From a bacterium UBP18_UBA7526 (lineage in GTDB: Bacteria > UBP18 > UBA7526), in the NCBI GenBank assembly GCA_002478245.1, contig DLMW01000088.1, positions 1 through 17,323 on the forward strand: DNA of 17,323 nt. Reading direction: 5' to 3'. Below are positions 1 through 6,371 of the stretch, one piece after another. The notes beneath the pieces were generated by a model. It did not search any database. It saw only the letters and a list, made by a program, of their open reading frames with translations, and was not told the DNA's origin. The translations under genes and the position numbers were made by a program. The stretch's first letter is position 1. Each line of letters opens with the position of its first letter.

Positions 1-38
1 GCCAAAGAGCTGGATAGAGAAGGGAAAAAGAAAGATAC

Positions 39-427
39 TTGCTGCCTATGGGTAACCATCTTTGGTACCTTATTGACTTCCCTCAGGCACCTTCAGAGAG
101 CGAAGCCTTCCTGAATAACCTCAATAAAAGGGTAACAATCGAAGACCGGTTATTACCGATGGCTGTACGGGATTACCTAATGCGAGGAGGAAGCTTTAAC
201 AAGGAAGGGATAGATTTGGTGCCCAAAGCAGTAAACTGCTTACATAAGAATATAGATGAGATGCTCACCTTCTTTAGCTTTCCTGTAGAGCAGAGAAAGA
301 GGATGCGCACCATGAGTTGCTTTACCAATGCCTATGAGCTCTTGACCGCATCATCTACTCTGTTGTCACCCACTCAAACAAACAGTGGAGAAAACACCCT
401 CTAGAGAAATTTACCCAATTTTATTGA
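39..427 (+). pseudogene. Degenerate IS256/Mutator-type transposase remnant
   Basis: This looks like the decayed C-terminal half of an IS256-family (Mutator-like) DDE transposase. In the frame running from about 51 to 345, the string APSESEAFLNNL resembles the core segment around ...SESEASW...FLN.L. Further on, KAVNCLHKNIDEMLTFFSFP followed by a KRMRT string resembles the late segment AV.CL..DL.ELL.FF.FPEEHWKRIRTTN. After about position 338 the similarity moves to another frame, which reads ALDRIIYSVVTHSNKQW and then HPLEKFTQFY to a stop at 425-427; this is the expected extreme C-terminus. The upstream frame is closed by a TAG at 15-17, and the N-terminal half is absent. The region that normally follows RIRTTN and carries the catalytic Glu appears deleted, because RMRTM runs straight into SCFTN. 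The only available starts (TTG at 39, ATG at 48) fall inside the domain. The family call is by motif memory only. Confidence 0.6.
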
Positions 428-452
428 CATTTCGCGCGAAAGGTAGAATAAT
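424..452 (+). promoter_or_regulatory. Near-consensus sigma70-type promoter facing the ArsR gene
   Basis: The plus strand carries a perfect -35 box TTGACA at 424-429, a 17-bp spacer, and AATAAT (5 of 6 matches to TATAAT) at 447-452. The spacer holds the 12-bp palindrome TTTCGCGCGAAA immediately after the -35 box, which is a classic position for a repressor operator. Transcription would run antisense into the ArsR-type gene on the minus strand. No plus-strand gene follows within the window, so its product, if any, would be an antisense RNA. It could also be a chance match overlapping the transposase remnant. Confidence 0.45.
430..441. promoter_or_regulatory. Perfect 12-bp palindrome, candidate operator (copy 1)
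   Basis: TTTCGCGCGAAA is a perfect 12-bp inverted repeat located 15 bp beyond the stop codon of the ArsR-type gene, in the spacer of the plus-strand promoter at 424-452. The 15-bp string at 430-444 recurs at 756-770 with a single mismatch, on the other side of the same small gene. Its symmetry and position suit a dimeric winged-helix repressor; binding is inference. Confidence 0.5.
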
Positions 453-455
453 TCG

Positions 456-734
456 CTACTTGAAGAGGCTTCTTTCTAAAAATTTCAAAACGACCCAGTT
501 CTTTTGCGGCATACGTTTACTAAGAGAGTAATAACCCCAAAAACTCTTTTGTCTTCGGGTAATGAACCCAGCTCTCTCCAACCTTAGCAGGTGCTTTGAA
601 GTGCTTTTAAAAGAAAGTTTTATTCTCTGAGCAATCTCGCTGACTGATTTTTCGTCTTCCCTAAGTAATAGCCAGAGGATGGCCAGTCTTTTCTCATTGG
701 CCACAGATTTTAATAAGCTCTCGGCATCTTTCAT
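456..734 (-). CDS. ArsR-family winged-helix transcriptional regulator (small)
   Basis: A 92-residue protein that is essentially one winged-helix DNA-binding domain of the ArsR/SmtB type. An N-terminal helix (LLKSVANEKRLAILWLLL) is followed by the helix-turn-helix SVSEIAQRIKLSFKSTSKHL and a wing around ITRRQKSFWGYYSL. I chose the ATG at 734 because AAAGGAGAG lies 5-6 nt upstream; a longer frame opening at 779 has no comparable ribosome-binding site. The metal-binding motif ELCVCDL of metal-sensing members is replaced by KSVSEIA, the protein has no cysteine and only one histidine, so thiol-based metal or redox sensing is unlikely. A weak candidate promoter is TTGCTA (821-826) with GATAAC (797-802), 18 bp apart, overlapping the end of purA. 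The palindrome at 757-766 lies in the leader and its twin just past the stop, suggesting autoregulation. The true targets cannot be read from the window. Confidence 0.85.
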   Translation of the reverse strand: MKDAESLLKSVANEKRLAILWLLLREDEKSVSEIAQRIKLSFKSTSKHLLRLERAGFITRRQKSFWGYYSLSKRMPQKNWVVLKFLERSLFK

Positions 735-755
735 ATTGCTCTCCTTTGTGGGCCC

Positions 756-767
756 TTTCGCGCGAAT
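756..767. promoter_or_regulatory. Palindrome TTCGCGCGAA, candidate operator (copy 2)
   Basis: The core 10-bp palindrome TTCGCGCGAA (757-766) lies 23 bp upstream of the ATG of the ArsR-type gene, between the start and any promoter. It is repeated in the same orientation at 431-440, with flanks matching over 14 of 15 positions (756-770 against 430-444). Binding here would repress the regulator's own gene; this is inferred from position and symmetry only. Confidence 0.45.
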
Positions 768-819
768 GGTTCCATACAAAAGGCAACTAAAAATAAGTTA
801 TCTTTCTTAAAACCTTAGG

Positions 820-2106
820 CTAGCAAAGGGTCTCGTCCAGAATGATGGTCTGGTTTCTCTGGGGGCCAACCGAGATGAGGGCGATCTTAATCCCTAATAA
901 TTTTCTTATTCTCTCAAGATACTTTTTAGCATTGAGGGGAAGCTCTTCATAACTTTTGATTTCAGGGATTGGTTCCCCCCAGCCTTTCAATACTTCATAC
1001 TGTGGCTTACATTCTGACAAGACCTTCAGACTATTGGGAAAGTAGTCTACTCCCTTTCCCCGATATCTATAATGGGTACAGATCTTTATCTCTTCCAATT
1101 CATCGAGAACATCTAACTTAGTTAAGATGAGGCTATCCAATCCATTTATCTGGATAGCGCTTCGCAATAATACCAGATCGAGCCAGCCACACCTCCGAGG
1201 TCTCCCAGTAGTTGCCCCATACTCCCTTCCCCTCTCCCTTATTTCCTCTTCCAATCCTTTGGGGAGTCTGGTAGGTAAAGGCCCTTCTCCTACCCTTGTG
1301 GTATAGGCCTTGGCTACCCCGATTACCCTATCTATCTTTGTCGGCCCTACTCCTAGGCCGGTCAGGGCACCACCCACTATAGGATTCGAGGAGGTGACAT
1401 AAGGATAGGTTCCCCAGTCAATGTCTAGGAAGGTTCCTTGGGCACCTTCGAAGAGGACGCTCTCTCCTCTATCCATTGCCTGATTAATGAGAAGTGAGGT
1501 ATTGGTCACATATCCTTTTATTCTTCCTCCATAGGGAGAATATTCTGCCAGGACTTTCTTATAGGAGAATCCTCTCTCATGATAGATTTTCTTTAGTAGT
1601 CGGTTCTTCTCATCCAGACTCTTTCTTAATTTCTCCGGGAAGCTCTCTTTATCTATTAGATCAGCAATCCTTATTCCCGTTCTTGCTACCTTATCCATAT
1701 AGCAGGGGCCGATCCCCCTTCCCGTAGTTCCGATCCTTTTTCCCTTGCGTGCTGCCTCAGATACCCTATCCAGTAATTTGTGATAGGGCATCACCACATG
1801 GGCATTCTCACTTATGAATAGCCTTCCCTTGACATCTATCCCCCTTTTCTTTAGATCCTCTATCTCCGCTAATAAAGTCTGGGGATCGACGACCAATCCA
1901 TTTCCAATAATGCACTTCTTTCCCTTACGGAGTATTCCAGAAGGGATGAGATGGAAGATGAACTCATTCTTACCAATGACTACTGTGTGGCCAGCGTTCG
2001 CTCCCCCCTGATAGCGGGCAACATAATCTGCTCTCTTTGCCAATAGATCGATGAACTTCCCCTTCCCCTCATCCCCAAATTGGGTCCCCACAATAATGAT
2101 GTTCAC
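820..2106 (-). CDS. purA: Adenylosuccinate synthetase PurA
   Basis: Catalyses the GTP-dependent joining of IMP and aspartate to form adenylosuccinate, the first committed step from IMP to AMP, in the cytoplasm. The 428 residues match the usual bacterial length. The N-terminal phosphate loop reads VGTQFGDEGKGK (residues 6-17), with catalytic Asp12; His40 lies in GGANAGHT. GTTGRGIGPCY (about 126-136) is the IMP-binding segment, followed later by LFEGAQGTFLDIDWGTYP, the AYTTRVGEGPLPT loop and the GATTGRPRRCGWLD signature. The usual Trp of GTQWGDEGKGK is Phe. The start is GTG at 2106, which places the loop at the expected distance from the N-terminus; AAGGGG lies about 13 nt upstream, so the ribosome-binding site is rather distant. 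It follows the dehydrogenase gene by 65 AT-rich bases and is the last biosynthetic gene of the array, with no hairpin-plus-U-run terminator after it. Confidence 0.97.
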   Translation of the reverse strand: MNIIIVGTQFGDEGKGKFIDLLAKRADYVARYQGGANAGHTVVIGKNEFIFHLIPSGILRKGKKCIIGNGLVVDPQTLLAEIEDLKKRGIDVKGRLFISENAHVVMPYHKLLDRVSEAARKGKRIGTTGRGIGPCYMDKVARTGIRIADLIDKESFPEKLRKSLDEKNRLLKKIYHERGFSYKKVLAEYSPYGGRIKGYVTNTSLLINQAMDRGESVLFEGAQGTFLDIDWGTYPYVTSSNPIVGGALTGLGVGPTKIDRVIGVAKAYTTRVGEGPLPTRLPKGLEEEIRERGREYGATTGRPRRCGWLDLVLLRSAIQINGLDSLILTKLDVLDELEEIKICTHYRYRGKGVDYFPNSLKVLSECKPQYEVLKGWGEPIPEIKSYEELPLNAKKYLERIRKLLGIKIALISVGPQRNQTIILDETLC

Positions 2107-2171
2107 CCCGTTAGATACCCCTTCTATAAGTCAATATTTTTAAACAGTTTTTTATAACCTGGGGTCGTAAC

Positions 2172-3248
2172 CTACATTCGGGCAATAATAGCCTCGGCCA
2201 TCTCTTTTGTTCCCACTGCTGTGGGATCATCTGGAGTGGGCTTGAGATCATAGGTGACATATCTGCCTTCAGCGATAACAGAGGCAACGGCATCCTCTAA
2301 TTTCTTTGCTGCCTCAGCCTCTCCCAGATGCTTGAGCATAAGAACGCTGGAGAGGATCATCCCACAGGGGTTTACCTTATTCATTCCCTTATATTTGGGA
2401 GCGCTTCCATGGGTGGGCTCGAAGATGGCTATCTCATCCCCGATATTTGCCCCTGGTGCCACCCCTAACCCACCAACCAAACCAGCGCAGAGATCAGAGA
2501 TAATGTCTCCGTAGAGATTGGGAAGAACCAGAACATCGTAGATCTCTGGCTTCTGAACTAACTGCATGGCCATATTATCCACGATGCGATCCTCAAAGGC
2601 TATCCTTCCCTCATACTCCCTGGCCACTTCCCTTGCTGTATCCAGGAATAGCCCATCAGAGTGCTTCATGATATTTGCCTTATGAATCGCGGTCACCTTC
2701 TTTCTCTCATTCTTCAGGGCATATTCAAAGGCGAACTTTACGATCCGGCGCGAAGCACTCTCTGAAATGGGCTTGATGCTTATCCCAGAGTCCTCTCTTA
2801 TCTCTGCCTTTTTTAACCTCTTTATAACATCGATTAATTCCTTCGCCTCCTCTGAATCCTTTCTGAACTCGATGCCCGCATAGAGGTCCTCAGTATTCTC
2901 CCTCACAACAACAAGGTCGACATTCTCATATCTTGATCTCACTCCTTTATATGACTTATAAGGCCTCAGGCAGGCATAGAGGTTTAGCTTTCTCCTTAGG
3001 GCAACGTTTACGCTTCGGAATCCTTTGGCTACTGGGGTGGTAATCGGTCCTTTCAGGGCAACCCTATTCTTCTTTATCGATTCTAAAACATCTCTGGGGA
3101 GAGGAGTCCCATACTTCTCGATCACATTCTCTCCCGCATCCAGAATCTCCCAGTCGATCTCTACCCCAGTAGCCTCAAGGCATTTCTTGGTCGCTTCCGT
3201 AATCTCCGGCCCTACCCCATCCCCAGGGATGAGTGTAATCCTATGCAA
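2172..3248 (-). CDS. Isocitrate dehydrogenase-like enzyme (isocitrate/isopropylmalate DH family)
   Basis: A 358-residue beta-decarboxylating dehydrogenase. The substrate-recognition helix reads RSVNVALRRKLNLYACLRP (78-96). Ser79 and Asn81 match the isocitrate-contacting Ser/Asn of E. coli Icd (RSLNVALRQELDLYICLRP) rather than the Leu-rich pattern of isopropylmalate dehydrogenase. RENTEDLYAGIEF (116-128) resembles Icd's RENSEDIYAGIE. Other active-site residues are present: Arg85, Arg95, Arg116, Tyr123, Lys190, Asp224, Asp248 and Asp252. The cofactor segment HGSAPKYKG has Lys285-Tyr286, and VTYD has Tyr333, as in NADP-linked Icd; the NADP-contacting Arg after VTYD is missing, so NAD or dual use is possible. 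It is shorter than E. coli Icd (about 416). Start is TTG at 3248 with GGGAGAG just upstream. Its neighbour is an aconitase/isopropylmalate-isomerase small subunit, so LeuB is the main alternative. Homoisocitrate dehydrogenase is less likely. Confidence 0.85.
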   Translation of the reverse strand: MHRITLIPGDGVGPEITEATKKCLEATGVEIDWEILDAGENVIEKYGTPLPRDVLESIKKNRVALKGPITTPVAKGFRSVNVALRRKLNLYACLRPYKSYKGVRSRYENVDLVVVRENTEDLYAGIEFRKDSEEAKELIDVIKRLKKAEIREDSGISIKPISESASRRIVKFAFEYALKNERKKVTAIHKANIMKHSDGLFLDTAREVAREYEGRIAFEDRIVDNMAMQLVQKPEIYDVLVLPNLYGDIISDLCAGLVGGLGVAPGANIGDEIAIFEPTHGSAPKYKGMNKVNPCGMILSSVLMLKHLGEAEAAKKLEDAVASVIAEGRYVTYDLKPTPDDPTAVGTKEMAEAIIARM

Positions 3249-3263
3249 TTTTCTCTCCCTTTT

Positions 3264-3284
3264 CGTTCACCGTTAACCGTAAAC
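3264..3284. repeat. Compact copy of the GTTTAC/GGTTAAC palindromic repeat
   Basis: On the plus strand GTTCACCGTTAACCGTAAAC (3265-3284) is an imperfect 20-bp palindrome (16 of 20 positions symmetric) centred on GTTAAC. It fills much of the 37-nt gap between the small-subunit gene and the dehydrogenase gene. It shares the half-sites GTTTACGG and GGTTAACGG with the elements at 10927-10980, 11507-11563 and 13811-13904, and looks like a collapsed copy of the same family. Confidence 0.5.
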
Positions 3285-3285
3285 T

Positions 3286-3783
3286 CTATAATTTGAAGGT
3301 GCCATACTTCTTGAAGTGGGCGGCCAATCCTCCGTCCTTCAGTATCTCGATCATGAACCTTGATAGGGGCTTAGTCTTTATTCCTTTTCCCTTGGTCTTA
3401 TTGTAAATTACTCCTTTCTCTAGATCAACCTCTAACTCATCACCCTCTTTGATCCTATCCGTATTGCCCTCCATCACCGGAAGGCCAACATTTATGGCAT
3501 TCCTATAGAATATGCGGGCAAAGGATTGAGCGATTATTCCAGAGATTCCGGCATACTTTAGGGCCAAAGGGGCCTGTTCCCGGCTGGAGCCACAGCCAAA
3601 GTTCTTCCCAGCAACGATGAAATCTCCTTTCTTGATCTTCTTATAAAAATCTGGATCCAAATCCTCCATAACATGCTTCGCCAACTCTCCCATATCTAAG
3701 GTCTTGAACTTATATCTTCCAGAGATAATGTAGTCAGTATTTACATCATTGCCAAACTTATGGGCTCTTCCTTTTAGTCTCAT
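3286..3783 (-). CDS. Isopropylmalate isomerase / aconitase-type small subunit (LeuD-like)
   Basis: A 165-residue swivel-domain small subunit of a two-subunit hydro-lyase. NDVNTDYIISGRYK (12-25) is the N-terminal family signature, and GKNFGCGSSREQAPLALKYA (59-78) is the diagnostic loop that contributes Ser and Arg to the active site on the Fe-S large subunit. AQSFARIFYRNAINVGLP (85-102) completes the domain. By family it should isomerise 2-isopropylmalate (leucine), citrate, homocitrate or citramalate-derived substrate. The specificity loop after Arg-Tyr reads KFKT, not the YLRT described for homoaconitases. No large subunit is in the window. The ATG at 3783 lies inside the end of trpF (26-nt overlap) with AAGGTG upstream, so translation is probably coupled. 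The adjacent enzyme has isocitrate-type residues, leaving open whether this is LeuD or a split aconitase subunit. Confidence 0.88.
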   Translation of the reverse strand: MRLKGRAHKFGNDVNTDYIISGRYKFKTLDMGELAKHVMEDLDPDFYKKIKKGDFIVAGKNFGCGSSREQAPLALKYAGISGIIAQSFARIFYRNAINVGLPVMEGNTDRIKEGDELEVDLEKGVIYNKTKGKGIKTKPLSRFMIEILKDGGLAAHFKKYGTFKL

Positions 3784-4402
3784 AACCGCGCACCTTAGTA
3801 ATGAACTCTTTTAGCTTCTTGTGGTCCTTTTTGCCCGGGGATGACTCTACGCCACTTGAGACATCTACCCCAAAGGGTGAGACTTTCTTTAAGGCCTCTA
3901 CGATGTTCTCTGGGTTCAGCCCTCCAGAGAGGATAATGGGTTTTGCGAACTTCTTGGCCGCTTCTGCTAATCCCCAGTCAAATGCCCTTCCTGTCCCCCC
4001 AGGAAATTCCTCGCTATAGGTATCTAAAAGGTAATAGTCAACTTCATATTTGGGAATGTTTACTAAACTCTCTTCATTCTTAATCCTGAAGGCCTTGATT
4101 ATCTTCTGGGGAAACCTCTGGCAATAATCCGGCGTCTCATCTCCATGGAACTGTAAGATATCAAGATGGCAATAGGAAGCGATCTCCGCTACCCTCTCCG
4201 CTAACTCATCAACAAAGAGACCTACGGTCTGGATCCTGGATCCGGGATGCTGGATCCTGGCTATAATTTCTTTTGCTTTCTCTTTAGTGATCTTTCGGGG
4301 ACTCTTCTCATAGAAGATAAACCCCAGAGCATCCGCTCCCAATTCAACTGCTTCTAGAGCATCTTCAACATTTGTGATCCCACATATCTTAATCCAAGTC
4401 AC
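3758..4402 (-). CDS. trpF: Phosphoribosylanthranilate isomerase TrpF
   Basis: Converts N-(5-phosphoribosyl)anthranilate to the carboxyphenylamino-deoxyribulose phosphate, the third step of the tryptophan branch. It is a single TIM barrel of 214 residues, slightly longer than the usual ~205. KICGIT (5-10) supplies the general base Cys7; GFIFYEKSPR follows; LQFHGDE, the catalytic Asp in LLDTYSEEFPGGTGRAFDW, LSGGL and GVDVSSGVE are all present, so the enzyme should be active. The start is GTG at 4402 with GTGAGGA five nt upstream; that ribosome-binding site is the end of a repeat shared with other trp junctions. Residues 50-58 (IQHPGSRIQ) are encoded by a GGATCC-rich repeat that extends the turn before the third strand. 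The gene overlaps the next one by 26 nt. Confidence 0.96.
   Translation of the reverse strand: MTWIKICGITNVEDALEAVELGADALGFIFYEKSPRKITKEKAKEIIARIQHPGSRIQTVGLFVDELAERVAEIASYCHLDILQFHGDETPDYCQRFPQKIIKAFRIKNEESLVNIPKYEVDYYLLDTYSEEFPGGTGRAFDWGLAEAAKKFAKPIILSGGLNPENIVEALKKVSPFGVDVSSGVESSPGKKDHKKLKEFITKVRGYETKRKSP
4229..4260. repeat. GGATCC-rich repeat inside trpF
   Basis: Within trpF the plus strand carries CTGGATCCTGGATCCGGG followed by ATGCTGGATCCTGG: TGGATCC occurs three times in 32 bases, and each GGATCC is itself palindromic. It encodes ARIQHPGSRIQ on the minus strand, i.e. two RIQ units. Compared with the family pattern the segment between IAR and VGxF is about three residues longer than usual. 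It looks like a small repeat that entered or expanded in frame. Confidence 0.6.
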
Positions 4403-4474
4403 AATATCCTCACTGCGTTCGGAGTAGAAAGTATTTCTTTGTTGACTTTGTCTCTTCCAGTCCCTACTCTACTA
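4403..4474 (-). repeat. Trp-junction repeat, copy 1 (trpC/trpF gap)
   Basis: The 69-nt gap from the TAG of trpC to the GTG of trpF is one copy of a dispersed repeat. Read on the minus strand it begins TAGTAGAGTAGGG, contains AAGAAATACTTTC, then CTACTCCG, and ends GTGAGGATATT directly before the start codon. GAGTAG and CTACTC form inverted ends (plus-strand 4422-4427 and 4464-4469). Blocks are shared with 6372-6456 in the same order, but this copy lacks about 20 bp of the right-hand arm. The terminal GTGAGGA acts as the Shine-Dalgarno of trpF. Confidence 0.65.
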
Positions 4475-5257
4475 GCCACTGATACCGAGAAGTTCCCTTA
4501 CTTTGGCGCCGATGTCTGGGGCGCGCAAGAGGGATTCTCCAACCAAGACGGCCTTTACCCCACACTCCTTTAGTCTCTCCACATCCTCATGGGTCTCGAT
4601 GCCTGACTCACTCACCAATATCCTCTCTTTGGGGACTAACTTACTTAAAGAGAAGGTAGTAGCTAGATCAGTAGTCAAGGTCGTCAGGTCGCGATTATTG
4701 ATCCCTATGATCTGGGCTTTGGTAGCCAGGACCTTACTCAGTTCCTCCTTGGTATGGACCTCTACCAAGCAATCTAAGCCAAGGCTTGCGGCACATTCCA
4801 AGAAGCTATTGATCTGGGCCTCGACCAGGATGGAGGCGATCAAAAGTATACTATCTGCCTTATTCGCTCTTGCCTGATATATCTGATACTCATCAACAAT
4901 GAAGTCCTTCTGTAAAATGGGAATAGTGGTCACTTCCTTTACTTGAGAGAGGAAGTCCAGGCTTCCATAGAAGAACTTCTCTGTGGTCAGGACAGAGATG
5001 GCGCTTGCCCCAGACTCCTGGTAGATCTTAGCGATCTCTACGGGATTGAACTCTCTCCTAATTACTCCCTTAGCGGGAGAAGCCCTCTTTATCTCCGCGA
5101 TGAGGTTCAGGCCCTCCTTTGATATGGCCTCTTTAAAGCCCCGGGTAGGGGGAAGTTCTTTAATCCTGGACTTCAGGGTCTCCAGAGGCATTCCCATCTT
5201 ATCCCTCTCTATCTCCTTTCTCTTGTAACTAATAATGCTCTCTAACTCCCCCGCCAT
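4472..5257 (-). CDS. trpC: Indole-3-glycerol-phosphate synthase TrpC
   Basis: Closes the indole ring: converts the TrpF product to indole-3-glycerol phosphate with loss of CO2 and water. The 261 residues are the standard monofunctional length. AEIKRASPAKG (54-64) carries catalytic Glu55 and Lys57; the usual Ser of SPSKG is Ala here. LQKDFIVDEYQI contains the catalytic Lys117; LVEVHT gives Glu166, INNRDL gives Asn187, and VSESGI and VGESLLR bind the phosphate. The start is ATG at 5257 preceded by AGTGAGGA, the terminal part of a repeat related to those at the other trp junctions. trpD lies 95 nt upstream and trpF 69 nt downstream, so the three trp genes follow pathway order (trpD, trpC, trpF) apart from the reversed last pair. 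Confidence 0.97.
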   Translation of the reverse strand: MAGELESIISYKRKEIERDKMGMPLETLKSRIKELPPTRGFKEAISKEGLNLIAEIKRASPAKGVIRREFNPVEIAKIYQESGASAISVLTTEKFFYGSLDFLSQVKEVTTIPILQKDFIVDEYQIYQARANKADSILLIASILVEAQINSFLECAASLGLDCLVEVHTKEELSKVLATKAQIIGINNRDLTTLTTDLATTFSLSKLVPKERILVSESGIETHEDVERLKECGVKAVLVGESLLRAPDIGAKVRELLGISG

Positions 5258-5325
5258 TTTATCCTCACTCCGTTCAGATAGTAACCAGTTTAGTTCGGTA
5301 GATTCTCTTTCCTAACTCTGAACCA
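5258..5325 (-). repeat. Trp-junction repeat, degenerate copy 3 (trpD/trpC gap)
   Basis: The gap between trpD and trpC is 95 nt. Its trpC-proximal end on the minus strand reads CTGAACGGAGTGAGGATAAA, closely matching the end of copy 1 (CCGAACGCAGTGAGGATATT) and providing the trpC Shine-Dalgarno. Further upstream AGAGTTAGGAAAGAGAA resembles the GAGTAGGG...GGAAGAGAC block of the other copies. The inner AAGAAATACTTTC block is not recognisable, so this copy is decayed or only partly related. Confidence 0.45.
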
Positions 5326-5352
5326 TAGGCCAAAACATTCGCGTCAATGTCT

Positions 5353-6366
5353 TTATTCGCGTTTCGAGTATTTTTTGAGGAGTTCCAACTTCTCTTTTGC
5401 TTTTCCAGAATCGATGGCTTCCTCTGCCAATCTAATCCCTTCTTCCCAATCCTTTGCCTTGCCACCAGCAACGATGGCTGAGGCGGCATTGAGAAGGACG
5501 ATATCCCTCTGGGGTCCTCTCCTTCCCTCCAGGACATCATGGGCGATCTTCACATTATGGGGAACATCCCCTCCTAAGATGTCATCCAGCCTTGCTCTCT
5601 CAATACCAAAGTCCTCGGGCTTAATGGAATAGGTGATGACCTTCCCTTCCTTTAGTTCCGAGACCTTGGTGGGAGAGGTGGTGGTAATCTCATCCAATCC
5701 ATCCTCCCCATGAACCACAAAGGCATGCTTTGAACCAAGATTCTTCAATACCCCGGCAATGGTCTGGGTGAGTTTGTCGCTATAGACCCCCAAGACCTGG
5801 ACCTGGGCGCCAGCGGGATTGGTCAAGGGTCCTAAGATATTGAATATGGTTCTAATTCCCATCTCCCTCCTCGGCCCGATGGCATACTTCATGGCCCCAT
5901 GCAAAAGAGGAGCAAACAAGAAACCGATCCCAATCTCTTCAATACACTTCTCCACGGTCTCTACCTCGACATCGAGGTTGACCCCTAAACCTTCTAGGAG
6001 GTCAGCGCTTCCGCATTGGCTGGATACTGCTCGATTCCCATGCTTTGCTACCGCCAGGCCGCAACCGGCAACGACGAAGGCCGCGATGGTTGAGATGTTG
6101 AAGGTATTGGGAAGATCCCCTCCCGTTCCACAGGTATCGACAATGGGCTCTCTCGGCACCCTTATCCTGGTTGCCTTCTCCCTCATGACCAGGGCCGCTC
6201 CCGTGATCTCCTCTATCGTCTCACCCTTTAATCTCAGGGCGGTGAGAAACCCTCCAATCTGGGCGGGAGTGGCATTCCCGGTCATGATCTCATTCATCAC
6301 CCCCACCATCTCCTCTCGCGTCAGATCCCTCTTCTCAATTAACTTACCAATCGCTTCCTTGATCAT
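5353..6366 (-). CDS. trpD: Anthranilate phosphoribosyltransferase TrpD
   Basis: Transfers the phosphoribosyl group of PRPP to anthranilate, the second step of tryptophan synthesis. The 337 residues match the stand-alone enzyme with no fused glutaminase domain. VDTCGTGGD (76-84) is the PRPP-binding loop; KHGNRAVSSQCGSADLLEGLG (from 108) binds anthranilate and metal; GPRREMGIRTIFNILGPLTNP is the second signature, and VVHGEDGLDEI the C-terminal one. The start is ATG at 6366, preceded by AAGTGAGGTAGAG, again the end of a junction repeat. hisI is 90 nt upstream, so this junction marks the change from histidine to tryptophan genes. The partner trpE/trpG genes are not in the window. Confidence 0.97.
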   Translation of the reverse strand: MIKEAIGKLIEKRDLTREEMVGVMNEIMTGNATPAQIGGFLTALRLKGETIEEITGAALVMREKATRIRVPREPIVDTCGTGGDLPNTFNISTIAAFVVAGCGLAVAKHGNRAVSSQCGSADLLEGLGVNLDVEVETVEKCIEEIGIGFLFAPLLHGAMKYAIGPRREMGIRTIFNILGPLTNPAGAQVQVLGVYSDKLTQTIAGVLKNLGSKHAFVVHGEDGLDEITTTSPTKVSELKEGKVITYSIKPEDFGIERARLDDILGGDVPHNVKIAHDVLEGRRGPQRDIVLLNAASAIVAGGKAKDWEEGIRLAEEAIDSGKAKEKLELLKKYSKRE

Positions 6367-6371
6367 CTCTA

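Noticed and set aside
735..779. Longer start for the ArsR-type gene at 779
   Set aside because: The added residues are read through the palindrome and the ribosome-binding site AAAGGAGAG, which clearly serves the ATG at 734.
780..819. Intrinsic terminator after purA
   Set aside because: The gap is AT-rich and has a short T run, but no stem of more than about three pairs precedes it.
2111..2293. Minus-strand reading frame at the end of the dehydrogenase gene
   Set aside because: Out-of-frame shadow of the dehydrogenase gene; low-complexity protein with no motif or ribosome-binding site.
2172..3248. Straight call as 3-isopropylmalate dehydrogenase (leuB)
   Set aside because: The substrate helix has the Ser/Asn pattern of isocitrate dehydrogenase and cofactor residues of Icd; the leuD-like neighbour alone does not outweigh this.
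5274..5540. Minus-strand reading frame over the end of trpD
   Set aside because: Overlaps trpD in another frame; trpD itself has normal length and motifs, so this is a shadow.
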